The notes below the pieces were generated by a model. The model did not search any database. It saw only the letters and a list, made by a program, of their open reading frames with translations, and was not told where the DNA came from. This document shows positions 46,123-55,728 of a stretch of DNA of 64,000 nucleotides, piece after piece. Source of the stretch: Bacteroidota bacterium (GTDB taxonomy: Bacteria; Bacteroidota; Bacteroidia; Bacteroidales; JACABE01); assembly GCA_026391675.1 (NCBI GenBank), contig JAPLDQ010000036.1, positions 1 to 64,000 of the forward strand, written 5' to 3'. Positions within the stretch are counted from its first letter, which is position 1; the number at the start of each line of letters is the position of its first letter. The position numbers were made by a program, and so were the translations under genes.

Positions 46123-47091
46123 CTATATTATTCCTTCTCTGAGTAAATCGTGCAGATGAATAACACCTATATATCTATTATTCTCGTCAACAACCAGTAA
46201 TTGTGTTATGTTGTTTTGTTTCATCACATTTAATGCTGTTACAGCTAACTCATCTTTTTGGATGGTTTTTGGATGCAAAGACATGATATCTTTCGCCAAT
46301 AAAGTTTCTATTGCAACGTCTTTCTGTAACATTCGTCTTAAATCACCATCAGTAACAATACCTAAAATTATATCATTTTCAACAACAGCGGCAGCACCTA
46401 AGCGTTTAGATGTAATTTCAAGTATAGTTTTTTTAACGTCAGTATCAGGAAATATTTTTGGTACTTCATTATTAACAGATAAATCGGAAACCCTTAAATA
46501 GAGTTGCTTCCCCAAAGCACCGCCGGGGTGGTATTTCGCAAAATCTTCCGTGGTAAATCCTCTGCATTCGAGCAAAGCAATGGCTAAGGCATCGCCCATG
46601 ACCAATTGTGCGGTAGTGCTTGAAGTCGGAGCTAAATTATTAGGACAGGCCTCTTTTTGTACACTGCAATTGATAATAAAATCAGCCTGTAGCGCAAGGT
46701 ATGATGATATATTACCAACCAGTGCAATAATTTTATTTCCAGAAGATTTCATTAAGGGTACAATTACTTTTATTTCAGGTGTATTTCCGCTTTTTGAGAT
46801 ACAAATAACGATATCATCGGGCTGAATAATGCCCAGATCACCATGTATAGCATCAGCAGCATGCATAAAAATAGCCGGTGTACCTGTAGAATTTAACGTG
46901 GAAACTATTTTAGATGCAATATTGGCACTTTTACCAATTCCTGTAATAATAACTCTGCCTTTACAATTAAAAATAGCTTCAACGCATTTTGCAAAAGCAT
47001 CATCAATGTAATTTTTTAGATTAGCCACAGCTTCAGCTTCGTTTTGAATAGTAGCCAACGCAATTTTTTTAATTTCCTGATACGATTTCAA
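46123..47091 (-). CDS. kdsD: Arabinose-5-phosphate isomerase, KpsF/GutQ family
   Basis: KdsD converts ribulose 5-phosphate to arabinose 5-phosphate, the first step towards KDO. The 322-residue protein has a SIS sugar-isomerase domain (about 25-170; KGRVIITGIGKSANIASKIVSTLNSTGTPAIFMHAADAIHGDLG; CISKSGNTPEI) and two CBS domains (about 195-320). Architecture and length match KdsD. It starts the kdsD-CMD-lptB group, and a TTG-N19-TAGGTTTG promoter lies upstream on the minus strand. Confidence 0.93.
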   Translation of the reverse strand: MKSYQEIKKIALATIQNEAEAVANLKNYIDDAFAKCVEAIFNCKGRVIITGIGKSANIASKIVSTLNSTGTPAIFMHAADAIHGDLGIIQPDDIVICISKSGNTPEIKVIVPLMKSSGNKIIALVGNISSYLALQADFIINCSVQKEACPNNLAPTSSTTAQLVMGDALAIALLECRGFTTEDFAKYHPGGALGKQLYLRVSDLSVNNEVPKIFPDTDVKKTILEITSKRLGAAAVVENDIILGIVTDGDLRRMLQKDVAIETLLAKDIMSLHPKTIQKDELAVTALNVMKQNNITQLLVVDENNRYIGVIHLHDLLREGII

Positions 47092-47158
47092 TGTTGTTTT
47101 TTTATAAAAAAATATAATTTTGTAAATACTTAAAAGAAAATGTAGTACATTTACATTA

Positions 47159-47188
47159 CAAACCTACATGAAATTTTTCATTTAGCAA
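47159..47188 (-). promoter_or_regulatory. Promoter of the kdsD-lptB group
   Basis: The minus strand has TTG (47186-47188), a 19-nt spacer and TAGGTTTG (47159-47166), a close match to the Bacteroidota -33/-7 pattern, about 68 nt before the kdsD ATG. Confidence 0.55.
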
Positions 47189-47281
47189 TAAAAAAACATG
47201 TAAGTTTTTCAAAAAAAATAATCTAATTTTACAAAAGATAAATGTATCCATTTTTAAAAAAATAAATGTAATGCATTTTAA

Positions 47282-49498
47282 ATGATATCATACATGGCGA
47301 ATAAGGAAGGTGATGTACTTCACAAACACTTGAAAAAAATTTTTGGATTTGATAATTTTAAAGGGAATCAGGAAGAAGTAATTAAAAGCGTACTGGACGG
47401 CAAGGATACTTTTGTTATCATGCCCACCGGTGGTGGTAAATCGCTTTGCTATCAGTTACCAGCTATTATAAGTAAAGGAACAGCAATTATCATTTCTCCA
47501 TTAATATCACTGATGAAAAATCAGGTTGATGCAATACGCAACTTTGGTAATGACAACGGTATAGCACATTTTTTAAATTCTTCTCTGTCAAAAGCAGAAA
47601 TTAAGGCTGTAAAAGCCGATTTAACTTCAGGGAAAACCAAACTTTTATACGTTGCACCCGAATCACTTACTAAAGAAGAAAATGTTGCGTTTTTTAAGGA
47701 TATAAAAATATCTTTTTATGCAATTGACGAAGCCCATTGTATTTCGGAATGGGGACACGATTTCAGACCTGAATACCGCAGGTTGCGGCCTATAATTGAT
47801 TCTATAGGTGAGAAAGTTCCTATTATTGCACTTACAGCAACAGCTACGCCTAAAGTTCAACAGGATATTCAGAAAAACCTGATTATGATGAATGCCAATG
47901 TTTTTATTTCATCATTCAACCGCCCTAACTTATATTATGAAGTTCGTACCAAAACAAAAGATGTAAATAAGGAAGTAATTAAGTTCATTAAAACCCATCA
48001 GGGTAAATCCGGAATTATTTATTGTCTGAGCCGTAAAAAAGTTGAAGAATTAGCTGAAACCCTTCTTGTAAATGGCATTAAAGCATTACCCTATCATGCA
48101 GGTTTAGATCCTGTAGTACGTGCCGATAATCAGGATAAATTCCTTATGGAAGAAGTGGATGTAATTGTTGCTACCATTGCTTTTGGTATGGGTATCGATA
48201 AACCTGATGTAAGGTTTGTAATTCATTATGATATGCCCAAAAGCCTCGAAGGTTATTATCAGGAAACAGGCAGAGCCGGACGTGATGATGGCGAAGGAAA
48301 TTGCATAGCCTTCTACAGCGAAGAAGACATCAATAAACTGGAAAAATTCTTAAAAGGCAAACCTGTTGCTGAACAGGAAATAGCCATGCAACTGATGAAC
48401 GAAACGGTATCTTATGCAGAGTCATCTGCATGCCGGAGAAGAGTTTTATTACATTATTTTGGAGAAAATTATGAGCAGGATAATTGTAATACCTGTGATA
48501 ACTGTAATCATCCTAAAGAAAAAACAGACGGTACTGAAGATATTATTATTGCCATTGAAACGGTTTTAGCTGTTAAACAATTATTTAAAGTCAAACATAT
48601 TGCCCAAATTATTATAGGTAAAAATTCTGCTACATTAAAGAAAATGAAGCATGATAAAATACCACAGTTTGGTATAGGTTCCGGTAAAGTTGAAGGATAC
48701 TGGAATGCTGTCATTCGTCAGGCCATAATCGAAAATTTATTGGTAAAAGATATTGAAAATTATGGTTTGTTAAAAGTAAGCCAGGAAGGCTTAAAATATA
48801 TTAAAAAACCATACAAAATCATGATTGCCAAAGATCATGATTATTTAAATGATGATGACGATTTAATGGATGTTATCGGCGGAAGTGGTGGTCACTCCAA
48901 CGCAACTGATAAAACTTTATTTTCGTTGCTAAAAGACCTCAGAAAAGAAATCTCCCGCAAAGAAAATCTTCCTCCTTTTGTAATTTTTCAGGATCCATCA
49001 TTAGAGGATATGACCATACAATATCCGATTACTATGGAAGAAATGAAGCAAATTACCGGTGTTGGAACCGGTAAGGCATCTAAATATGCTCAACCTTTCA
49101 TCAATCTTATTAAAGCCTATGTTGAAGAAAACGAAATTGAACGGCCTCAGGATCTGGTAGTTAAATCTGTTGTCAATAAATCAGGGCTTAAAGTTTACAT
49201 TATTCAGAATATCGACAGAAAGCTATCCCTGGAAGATATTGCCATTGCTAAGAATTTAACTATGGAAGAATTACTTACAGAAATTGAAAGCATAGTTTCT
49301 TCCGGTACAAAAATCGACATCAAATATTATATTGACGAATGTGTTGATATTTACCATCAGGAAGAAATATACGAATTCTTTAGTGAAGCAGAATCGGATT
49401 CTATAAATGATGCATTATTTGAATTGGGTGAAAATGAATATACAGAAGAAGAAATCCGATTAATGCGCATTAAGTTCATGTCGGAAGTCGGGAATTAG
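47282..49498 (+). CDS. recQ: ATP-dependent DNA helicase RecQ
   Basis: RecQ unwinds DNA in recombination and repair. The 738-residue chain has helicase motifs I (VIMPTGGGKSLCYQLPA), II (YAIDEAHCISEWGHDFRPEY), III (ALTATATP), V (ATIAFGMGIDKPDVRFVIHYD) and VI (YYQETGRAGRDD), and the RQC zinc-binding cysteines (CRRR..., CNTCDNCNHP). A winged helix follows, then an HRDC-like region (ITGVGTGKASKYAQ). A helical extension of more than 100 residues follows the HRDC region. The start may also be the Met at residue 5 (MANKEGD). Confidence 0.95.
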   Translation: MISYMANKEGDVLHKHLKKIFGFDNFKGNQEEVIKSVLDGKDTFVIMPTGGGKSLCYQLPAIISKGTAIIISPLISLMKNQVDAIRNFGNDNGIAHFLNSSLSKAEIKAVKADLTSGKTKLLYVAPESLTKEENVAFFKDIKISFYAIDEAHCISEWGHDFRPEYRRLRPIIDSIGEKVPIIALTATATPKVQQDIQKNLIMMNANVFISSFNRPNLYYEVRTKTKDVNKEVIKFIKTHQGKSGIIYCLSRKKVEELAETLLVNGIKALPYHAGLDPVVRADNQDKFLMEEVDVIVATIAFGMGIDKPDVRFVIHYDMPKSLEGYYQETGRAGRDDGEGNCIAFYSEEDINKLEKFLKGKPVAEQEIAMQLMNETVSYAESSACRRRVLLHYFGENYEQDNCNTCDNCNHPKEKTDGTEDIIIAIETVLAVKQLFKVKHIAQIIIGKNSATLKKMKHDKIPQFGIGSGKVEGYWNAVIRQAIIENLLVKDIENYGLLKVSQEGLKYIKKPYKIMIAKDHDYLNDDDDLMDVIGGSGGHSNATDKTLFSLLKDLRKEISRKENLPPFVIFQDPSLEDMTIQYPITMEEMKQITGVGTGKASKYAQPFINLIKAYVEENEIERPQDLVVKSVVNKSGLKVYIIQNIDRKLSLEDIAIAKNLTMEELLTEIESIVSSGTKIDIKYYIDECVDIYHQEEIYEFFSEAESDSINDALFELGENEYTEEEIRLMRIKFMSEVGN

Positions 49499-49578
49499 TC
49501 TGAAGTATATCGAAACACATCGAAAGAAAAATAAATCATAAAAATCAAAAATAAATATAAAATTATTAATCATTAACT

Positions 49579-50268
49579 ATGAGCGAAGAAAACAATATCG
49601 TTGAAACCACGGAACAAACTCCTGAAAAACCAAACTTTCAACCCGCCGGTATCAGTAAAAATGAAGCTGAAACCTGCAAACATTCAAGATGCGGAATGTA
49701 TATAAATATTATTTTAGCAATAGCTGTAATAGTACTTTACATTTTATTTTTTACGTCTAAAAACAAAAAAGAAGTGAGCCAGCCTGTAAGCATAAAAACA
49801 GCATTAACTATTGCTTATGTTGACAGCGACAGCCTTTGGGAAAATTATGAATATGTAAAAGATACAAAAAAAGAACTTAAAGATCTGGAATTAAGATTAA
49901 CCAATGATTACAAAGCCAAAACAATGGCATTTCAAAGCGAGTATGAAAACTATCTGAAAACAGGTGCTTCTCTAACAAAAACCGAACAAATTAAAAAAGA
50001 AGAAGCGTTGAAAGAAAAACAAAACAGTATATTAGCCTTAAAAGAAAGTTTTGGGAGTCAGTTAATGGAGGAAAAGGAAAAGAAAAATATCCAGCTTCAG
50101 GATTCAATTTTTGCCTACGTTAAAAGATTTAACCAGGGACCAAAATACTCTTTCATACTAGAAAAATCAAGATCAAGCAGTTTATTATTTGCAAATGACA
50201 GTTTAGATATCACCAAAACAATAATAAAAGGCTTAAACGAAGCTTATACCAAAAGCAGGAACAAATAA
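49579..50268 (+). CDS. OmpH/Skp-like protein with membrane anchor
   Basis: The 229-residue protein has a hydrophilic N-terminus, a single membrane helix (about 40-62, MYINIILAIAVIVLYILFF), and a long charged coiled coil. The beginning of the periplasmic part (LTIAYVDSDSLWENYEYVKDTKKELKDLE...) and its helical body match the OmpH/Skp family of periplasmic chaperones, here anchored rather than secreted. It probably assists outer-membrane proteins. It lies 80 nt after recQ and 10 nt before cutC. Confidence 0.82.
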   Translation: MSEENNIVETTEQTPEKPNFQPAGISKNEAETCKHSRCGMYINIILAIAVIVLYILFFTSKNKKEVSQPVSIKTALTIAYVDSDSLWENYEYVKDTKKELKDLELRLTNDYKAKTMAFQSEYENYLKTGASLTKTEQIKKEEALKEKQNSILALKESFGSQLMEEKEKKNIQLQDSIFAYVKRFNQGPKYSFILEKSRSSSLLFANDSLDITKTIIKGLNEAYTKSRNK

Positions 50269-50278
50269 ACCAACGTCA

Positions 50279-51022
50279 ATGCTTTTAGAAGTTTGTGCCA
50301 ATTCCGTTGAATCAGCCATAGCTGCCGGAAAAGGCGGGGCACAACGTGTTGAATTGTGCGACAATATTTATGAAGGAGGAACTACGCCTTCTTATGGTAC
50401 CATTGCATTGGCAAGAAAACATTTATCCATTGATTTGCATGTAATTATTCGCCCCAGAGGCGGAGATTTTCTTTATTCTTCCAACGAACTGGAAATAATG
50501 AAACAGGATATTATTGCTGCAAAAAATCTGGGAGCAGATGCCGTTGTTTTTGGTATGCTTACGCCAGAAGGGAAAATTGATAAAGCGGCTTGCCGGTATC
50601 TGCTGCAAGCGGCCTACCCAATGCGTTGCACATTCCACCGGGCTTTTGATATGGTATCCGACCCCTTTACTGCCCTGGAAGATATTATAGACCTGGGTTT
50701 TGACACTCTCCTCACTTCCGGCCTCCAACCCAAAGCTTTTGAAGGTATACCCATGCTTAAAAAGTTAGTTGAACAAGCTGCAGACCGCATCTCTATTATG
50801 CCGGGCAGTGGTATTACTGAAGAAAACATCAGAGATATTGCAATACAGACCAAAGCTAAGGCATTTCATGTTTCGCTGCGGAAAAAGCAGGAAAGTAATA
50901 TGCTTTTCAGAAATAGTGATATCCGTATGGGAGGAATAGCAGGTATTTCCGAATATGAAAAAAGTATAACGGATGAAATGAGGGTAAAAGCGGTGGTGGA
51001 AATGTTAAAGGATATAAAGTAA
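50279..51022 (+). CDS. cutC: CutC family copper homeostasis protein
   Basis: The 247-residue protein is a TIM-barrel of the CutC family: LLEVCANSVESAIAAGKGGAQRVELCDNIYEGGTTPSYGTI, VIIRPRGGDFLYS, GADAVVFGMLTPEGKID, CTFHRAFDMVSDP, LTSGLQPKAFEGI, and ISIMPGSGI. CutC was first linked to copper tolerance, but its biochemical function remains unclear. It follows the Skp-like gene by 10 nt and is probably co-transcribed with it. Confidence 0.93.
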   Translation: MLLEVCANSVESAIAAGKGGAQRVELCDNIYEGGTTPSYGTIALARKHLSIDLHVIIRPRGGDFLYSSNELEIMKQDIIAAKNLGADAVVFGMLTPEGKIDKAACRYLLQAAYPMRCTFHRAFDMVSDPFTALEDIIDLGFDTLLTSGLQPKAFEGIPMLKKLVEQAADRISIMPGSGITEENIRDIAIQTKAKAFHVSLRKKQESNMLFRNSDIRMGGIAGISEYEKSITDEMRVKAVVEMLKDIK

Positions 51023-51102
51023 AATATTCGTTTAGTGTTTTTGTAATTCCAAATTGTTTGATATAATGGAATTTTTGCTACATATTGAAAAGATGGCTTG
51101 TG

Positions 51103-51717
51103 TTATTGCAGCATGGTTTGATTATTTCCATTAACTTGTTCAACATATAAAAATCCAATATTTTTTTTAAAATAAATCTTTACATTAGATTTTTGATAAG
51201 GAATTATTAAATTTTCGAATTTATAAACATTAGTATAAAGAACTCCGTTAATATTAGCTGTATCAATAGTATAACTAAAATTATCATAGAAGTTTCCTTT
51301 TAATTTTACATAAAAATCGTATTCATTATTAATTTCGATCGAGAGACCATAACCTGCATTAATATAACCAATACCAAAGTAAAAATAACCTTCATAATAA
51401 GATATATTATCGTCGTCATTTGTGCTAAAATATTGCTTATTAATTATTTTTGTATTAGAGACAACAGTATCAATTACAATAATTGAATCACCCTGAGTAT
51501 TTGTAGTTTTTGCAATACAGCGGTATTTGGGATTAACTTTATTATTAATCCACCCTAATTGATCTTCAGTAAAAGGAGGACGTTCTGTAAAACTTCTGTC
51601 TTTTTTACAACCTGATATATAAGGTAATAAAAGTAACAGTATACCTATTAATAATGTAAAATCACCTAAAAGAATCAAGATTTTTATAATACGTTTAGAA
51701 AAGATTTTTTTAAACAT
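51103..51717 (-). CDS. Lipoprotein of unknown function
   Basis: I do not recognise this 204-residue protein. It has a hydrophobic N-terminal segment (about 10-34) ending in a lipobox-like ISGC, followed by KKDRSFTERPPF. The mature part is rich in Tyr, Asn and beta-type segments (YYEGYFYFGIGYINAGYGLSIEINNEYDFYVKLKGNFYDNFSYTID). It ends KKNIGFLYVEQVNGNNQTML, suggesting a beta-rich exported domain. It is the only gene between cutC and the palindrome-rich region. Confidence 0.6.
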   Translation of the reverse strand: MFKKIFSKRIIKILILLGDFTLLIGILLLLLPYISGCKKDRSFTERPPFTEDQLGWINNKVNPKYRCIAKTTNTQGDSIIVIDTVVSNTKIINKQYFSTNDDDNISYYEGYFYFGIGYINAGYGLSIEINNEYDFYVKLKGNFYDNFSYTIDTANINGVLYTNVYKFENLIIPYQKSNVKIYFKKNIGFLYVEQVNGNNQTMLQ

Positions 51718-51830
51718 ATTTAATTATAAAGAGTAAATTTTAAGTTTTTAAAATTATATAATTGATTCTTTCACAAATGTAATACAGTGTTATGCTTAAA
51801 ACAAATAAATTTACTGTTATTTACTAAAAC

Positions 51831-51944
51831 CCTCGCTCGGTGAAGTCTTGTGTGTTTAGCCATAGCGTAGGCAGACTTCGTCGTTTTAACCACCGCAGAG
51901 CCGATTTTGCAATTCGGATATGAACATAGTTTGATTTGTAATTC
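51831..51944 (+). repeat. Direct repeat A1 (114 bp)
   Basis: This unit begins CCTCGCTCGGTGAAGTCT and shows about 80% identity by eye over its full length with a second 114-bp unit at 52099-52212. It contains a GAAGTCT...AGACTTC inverted repeat (51842-51848 with 51873-51879) around a 24-nt loop, and the shared block CACCGCAGAGCCGA. No coding region is convincing here. Confidence 0.8.
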
Positions 51945-51971
51945 AAAAAAAAATGAATTTTGTAAATAAGC

Positions 51972-51990
51972 TGGTCGCAATTTGCGACCA
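51972..51990. repeat. Palindrome 1
   Basis: TGGTCGCAA and TTGCGACCA form a 9-bp inverted repeat around a single T. It lies between repeats A1 and A2 and shares the core CGCAA-T-TTGCG with palindrome 2. Confidence 0.75.
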
Positions 51991-52010
51991 CCTAAGGAAA
52001 TCGAGATTGT

Positions 52011-52043
52011 AAATTTGAAATCGCAATTTGCGATTTCAAATTT
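52011..52043. repeat. Palindrome 2, 16-bp arms
   Basis: A perfect 16-bp inverted repeat (arm AAATTTGAAATCGCAA) surrounds a single T, 33 nt in all. The central part CGCAA-T-TTGCG is the same as in palindrome 1, with different outer arms. It is the longest perfect palindrome I found in the window. Confidence 0.8.
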
Positions 52044-52079
52044 TATGTATCAGCCTAATCATGCTGAAATAGAAGATGT

Positions 52080-52100
52080 GGTATCACAAAATGTGATACC
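52080..52100. repeat. Palindrome 3
   Basis: GGTATCACA and TGTGATACC form a 9-bp inverted repeat around AAA. It runs directly into repeat A2, whose first two bases are its last two. Confidence 0.7.
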
Positions 52101-52212
52101 TCGCTTGGCGAAGTCTTGTGTGTTTGGCTTTTGCGTGAGCAGACTTCGTCATTTTTAAACACCGCAGAGCCGAATTTGCAATCTGAATCTGAACATTGTG
52201 GTATTTTAATTC
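52099..52212 (+). repeat. Direct repeat A2 (114 bp)
   Basis: The second copy of the unit at 51831, in the same orientation. Its inverted repeat CGAAGTCT...AGACTTCG is one base pair longer (52109-52116 with 52141-52148). The unit ends AATTC like A1. From A1 to A2 the composite spans 382 bp in a 633-nt gap between the lipoprotein and GH94 genes. Confidence 0.8.
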
Positions 52213-52315
52213 AATTCCAAAAATTAATATTCCGACCTTAATTTACTTTAATAAACTAAATAAAGTTTTCTCCAAAACCTAAATGCATTTAGATAAATTA
52301 TTTAAATAAAAATAA

Positions 52316-52323
52316 TACATTTG
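52316..52323 (+). promoter_or_regulatory. -7 promoter element for the GH94 gene
   Basis: TACATTTG followed by CA matches TAnnTTTG and ends 27 nt before the ATG at 52351. It is the likely promoter of the GH94-GH130 pair. Confidence 0.6.
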
Positions 52324-52350
52324 CAATACTAAACTAATCAAAAAATTACA

Positions 52351-54732
52351 ATGCAATACGGTTATTTTTCGAAGGACAAAAAGGAGTATATAATTACCAA
52401 AATGAATACGCCCAGCCCATGGATAAACTATTTATATAACGGCAGATATTTTACCAGTATTTCTAATAATGGCGGCGGAATGAGCTATTTTAAAAGCCCG
52501 TTGCATGGTCGTATTACCCGTTACCGTATTAACGAAGTTCCTCACGACAGACCCGGCAAATACTTATATATTAAAGATAACGAAACAGGCGAAGTATGGA
52601 GCTTAACCTGGCAACCCGTTGGCAAACATCTTGAAGCCTATAAACTGGCCCATGGTTTTGGCTATACCCGCTCCGAAGCAAGCATTAACGGTATTGATTC
52701 TTCTGTTTTGTATTTCGTTCCTCAGGATGATGACCAGGAATTGTGGAAAACCACACTAAAAAATATTACAGATAAACCACGCAAATTGTCTGTTTACGGC
52801 TATGTTGAACTTGCCCTGGGACATGCTTTGGTAGATCTGATCAATCAATGTGATGATCAGCATTTCAACCGTTCTCATTTTGAAAAGGACCTGAATGCCA
52901 TTTTTTCAACTAAAACCTATTGGGTTACACAGACCAAAGGCACCCAACAGCAGGAAAATAAAGAATGGGATCAGTGGACTTTCTTCACTGCCAATCATGC
53001 TGCCAGCAGTTATGAAACTGTTCGCGAACGCTTTATCGGCCTTTACCGCAACGAAAATAATCCTGAAAGTATTGAAAAAGAAATGCTGAGTTCACAGGAT
53101 ACCGATTTCGGTAATGTTGTCAATGCATTGAAAATTGATATTGAATTACAACCCGGCGAAACAAAAGATCTTATCTTTACCTTAGGTGTAATCGAAAAGT
53201 TGAAATTTGAAGAATTAAAAGAACAAAAGGTTAACAAATATAAAGATGTAGCAGTTATTGATGCTGCTTTTAAAAAACTCAACAAAAGCTGGGATGATTA
53301 TTTTGCTCATACTTCCGTTGAAACGCCCGATGATGATGTAAATACCTTTATGAAATACTGGATGCCTTATCAGGCTAAAGTAGCGTTTGATGTAGGACGT
53401 GTTGCCAGTTTTTATTACTGGGGTATTGGAAGAGGCTTCGGTTTCAGAGATACATCGCAGGATACCATAGCAGTAACAATCTCCAATCCGGAAAAGGCAA
53501 AAGAACGAATTCTCCTGCTTTCACGCCAGATGAGAACTGACGGGAAAGTGTATCATCATTTCCATGGTGATGGTGAAGGTGAATTTACCCATCATTGTGA
53601 TGATCCGTTGTGGTTTATGCTGGCAGTTTCGGAATATCTCAAAGAAACAGGTGACTTTGATTTACTGAATAACAAACAACGTTTTATCGAAGAAGGCAAA
53701 GAAGGAAGTATTTTAGATCACATGTATGCTGTAGTAAACTATGCTAAAAATAACTTAGGTATACACGGATTGCCGGTTTTCGGCAGAGGCGACTGGAACG
53801 ATACCCTGGATTATATTGGTGGTGATGAAGGAGGTGAAAGCGTTTGGGGTGGTATGTTCTATGCTGCTATGCTGAATTTATTCATTGAATTGCTGGATTA
53901 TTTAGATAAGCAAAAAGAAAAGGCAGAAGTTTCAATTGTTCGCGATAAACTTGTAAAAGCAGTTGAAGACAACTGCTGGGATGGTGAATGGTATATCCGT
54001 GCTTTTGGTGGTAAAGGCAGTAAAGTGGGTTCGCATGAAAACAAATATGGTAAAATATTTCTGAATACACAAATCTGGCCAGTTTTAGCCGGGTTCCCTG
54101 ACAAGGAACGTAATGTAACAGCCCTGAACAGCGTTAAGAAATATCTGGATTCACCTGAAGGTCCAAAGAAATGTTCACCGGCATGGAAAGAAATTGATCC
54201 TAATATTGGTTTGGTTACCAGATGTGTCTGGGGTAAGAAGGAAAACGGTGCAGTATTCTGTCATCCTACTACATGGGTGATACAGGCAGAATGTATGCTG
54301 GGAAGAAGCAATCAGGCTTTTGATTATTTCAAAAAAATGCTGCCAAACCGCATCGACAGCGATATTTTTGTTGCTGAACCATATGTATATTCTCAGTATA
54401 TCACCAGCAACGAACATTCGCATGCCGGAAGAGCAAGCCATTCGTGGCAAACCGGCTCTGCTGCATGGATGTATCGTGTAAGCTATGATTATATATTGGG
54501 TTTACGTCCATCTTATAATGGATTGCTTATTGATCCTGCAATTCCAACACATTGGGATGGGTTTAAGGCAAAACGTATTTATCGTGGATGTCTTTATATA
54601 ATTGAGGTCTTCAATCCACAGCATCTTGAAAAAGGAGTGAAAGAAATTTTTGTTGATAGTGTAAAAATTGATAGAAATGTATTGCCGGTTTCAACGTTGA
54701 AAGAATGTAATGTTAAAGTAATAATGGGTTAA
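52351..54732 (+). CDS. GH94 family glycoside phosphorylase (cellobiose-phosphorylase-like)
   Basis: The 793-residue protein resembles GH94 phosphorylases, which split beta-linked disaccharides with phosphate into sugar 1-phosphate and free sugar. It begins YGYFSKDKKEYIITKMNTPSPWINYLYNGRYFTSISNNGGGMSYFKSP. The beta-sandwich N-domain is followed by an (alpha/alpha)6 barrel with the general acid candidate Asp481 in GRGDWNDTLD, preceded by YYWGIGRGFGFRDTSQD and HHFHGDGEGEFTHHCDDPLW. No signal peptide, so it acts in the cytoplasm. The GH130 gene follows 26 nt later. Exact substrate (cellobiose, chitobiose or another) cannot be told. Confidence 0.9.
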   Translation: MQYGYFSKDKKEYIITKMNTPSPWINYLYNGRYFTSISNNGGGMSYFKSPLHGRITRYRINEVPHDRPGKYLYIKDNETGEVWSLTWQPVGKHLEAYKLAHGFGYTRSEASINGIDSSVLYFVPQDDDQELWKTTLKNITDKPRKLSVYGYVELALGHALVDLINQCDDQHFNRSHFEKDLNAIFSTKTYWVTQTKGTQQQENKEWDQWTFFTANHAASSYETVRERFIGLYRNENNPESIEKEMLSSQDTDFGNVVNALKIDIELQPGETKDLIFTLGVIEKLKFEELKEQKVNKYKDVAVIDAAFKKLNKSWDDYFAHTSVETPDDDVNTFMKYWMPYQAKVAFDVGRVASFYYWGIGRGFGFRDTSQDTIAVTISNPEKAKERILLLSRQMRTDGKVYHHFHGDGEGEFTHHCDDPLWFMLAVSEYLKETGDFDLLNNKQRFIEEGKEGSILDHMYAVVNYAKNNLGIHGLPVFGRGDWNDTLDYIGGDEGGESVWGGMFYAAMLNLFIELLDYLDKQKEKAEVSIVRDKLVKAVEDNCWDGEWYIRAFGGKGSKVGSHENKYGKIFLNTQIWPVLAGFPDKERNVTALNSVKKYLDSPEGPKKCSPAWKEIDPNIGLVTRCVWGKKENGAVFCHPTTWVIQAECMLGRSNQAFDYFKKMLPNRIDSDIFVAEPYVYSQYITSNEHSHAGRASHSWQTGSAAWMYRVSYDYILGLRPSYNGLLIDPAIPTHWDGFKAKRIYRGCLYIIEVFNPQHLEKGVKEIFVDSVKIDRNVLPVSTLKECNVKVIMG

Positions 54733-54758
54733 ATATCAAACCCAGAAAAATATATAAA

Positions 54759-55718
54759 ATGAAAAGACATCCAATAAGTCCGATATTAACAAGAGCAGAT
54801 ATTCCTGATATTTATCCTCAGCTGGTGGATGCTACCTCGGTTTTTAATCCGGGAGCCATTAAGTTCGGTGATAAATATTTACTCATGCTCAGGGTTCAGA
54901 GCCGTTCCCGTGAAACCTTCATGGTTATGGCCGAAAGCGTGAATGGCATAGATTTTAAAGTGGAAAACAAAATTGTTGACTTTAAGGGAATAGAAAAAAT
55001 CAAGGAAAAAATCTATCATATTTACGATGCACGGATTTCCAATTTAGAAGGAACGTATTATATCATGTTTGCCATGGATATGGATGGCGGATGTCAGTTG
55101 GGCCTTGGTAAAACCAACGACTTCAAAAGTTTTGAATTTCTGGGAATAACTTCCAATGAAGATATCCGTAACGGAGTACTTTTCCCTGAAAAAGTAAATG
55201 GTAATTATCTTAGAATGGATCGTCCCAACAAGTCACGTCATGATAACGGCACCACTTCAGGAAGTACCATCTGGCTTTCGAAATCAGATGATTTACTTAA
55301 TTGGGAACCACTGGCACCATTAATTGATGGTCGTTTCCATTACTGGGATGAATTTATAGGTTCAGGACCTCCTCCTGTTAAAACACGTAAGGGCTGGTTA
55401 CATATCTATCATGGTGTTGCCGGGCATTTCGGCAGTTCAAATATTTATCAGGCAGGAGTTATGCTGCTGGATTTGAATGATCCTTCAAGAGTATTGTCAC
55501 GCAGCTGGTGCAATATCCTTGAACCCCGTGAATTGTATGAATTAGCCGGGCAGGTACCCAATGTGGTTTTTCCAAGTGGAATGATAGTAATGGATTATGA
55601 TAATGAAGGATTTGCAAAACCTGACAGTGAAGTTTATGTATATTACGGAGCTGCTGATACCTGTGTTGGATTGGCAGTGACTACAATAAATGAACTTCTG
55701 GAAAATACAAATCAATAA
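54759..55718 (+). CDS. GH130 family beta-mannoside phosphorylase-like protein
   Basis: The 319-residue five-bladed propeller resembles GH130 enzymes, which phosphorolyse beta-1,4- or beta-1,2-mannosides to mannose 1-phosphate. Family marks are VFNPGAIKFGDKYLLMLRVQSRSR, the candidate catalytic Asp90 in YDARIS, NGVLFPEKVNGNYLRMDRPN, and WLHIYHGV with a candidate phosphate-site His. It is cytoplasmic (no signal) and lies 26 nt after the GH94 gene, making a two-phosphorylase operon. A hairpin follows the stop. Confidence 0.9.
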   Translation: MKRHPISPILTRADIPDIYPQLVDATSVFNPGAIKFGDKYLLMLRVQSRSRETFMVMAESVNGIDFKVENKIVDFKGIEKIKEKIYHIYDARISNLEGTYYIMFAMDMDGGCQLGLGKTNDFKSFEFLGITSNEDIRNGVLFPEKVNGNYLRMDRPNKSRHDNGTTSGSTIWLSKSDDLLNWEPLAPLIDGRFHYWDEFIGSGPPPVKTRKGWLHIYHGVAGHFGSSNIYQAGVMLLDLNDPSRVLSRSWCNILEPRELYELAGQVPNVVFPSGMIVMDYDNEGFAKPDSEVYVYYGAADTCVGLAVTTINELLENTNQ

Positions 55719-55728
55719 TTCATAACAC

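Noticed and set aside
51771..51980. Open frame on the minus strand of about 70 codons in the repeat region
   Set aside because: It lies within repeat A1 and palindrome 1, and the other 114-bp copy does not keep the frame. Treated as non-coding repeat.
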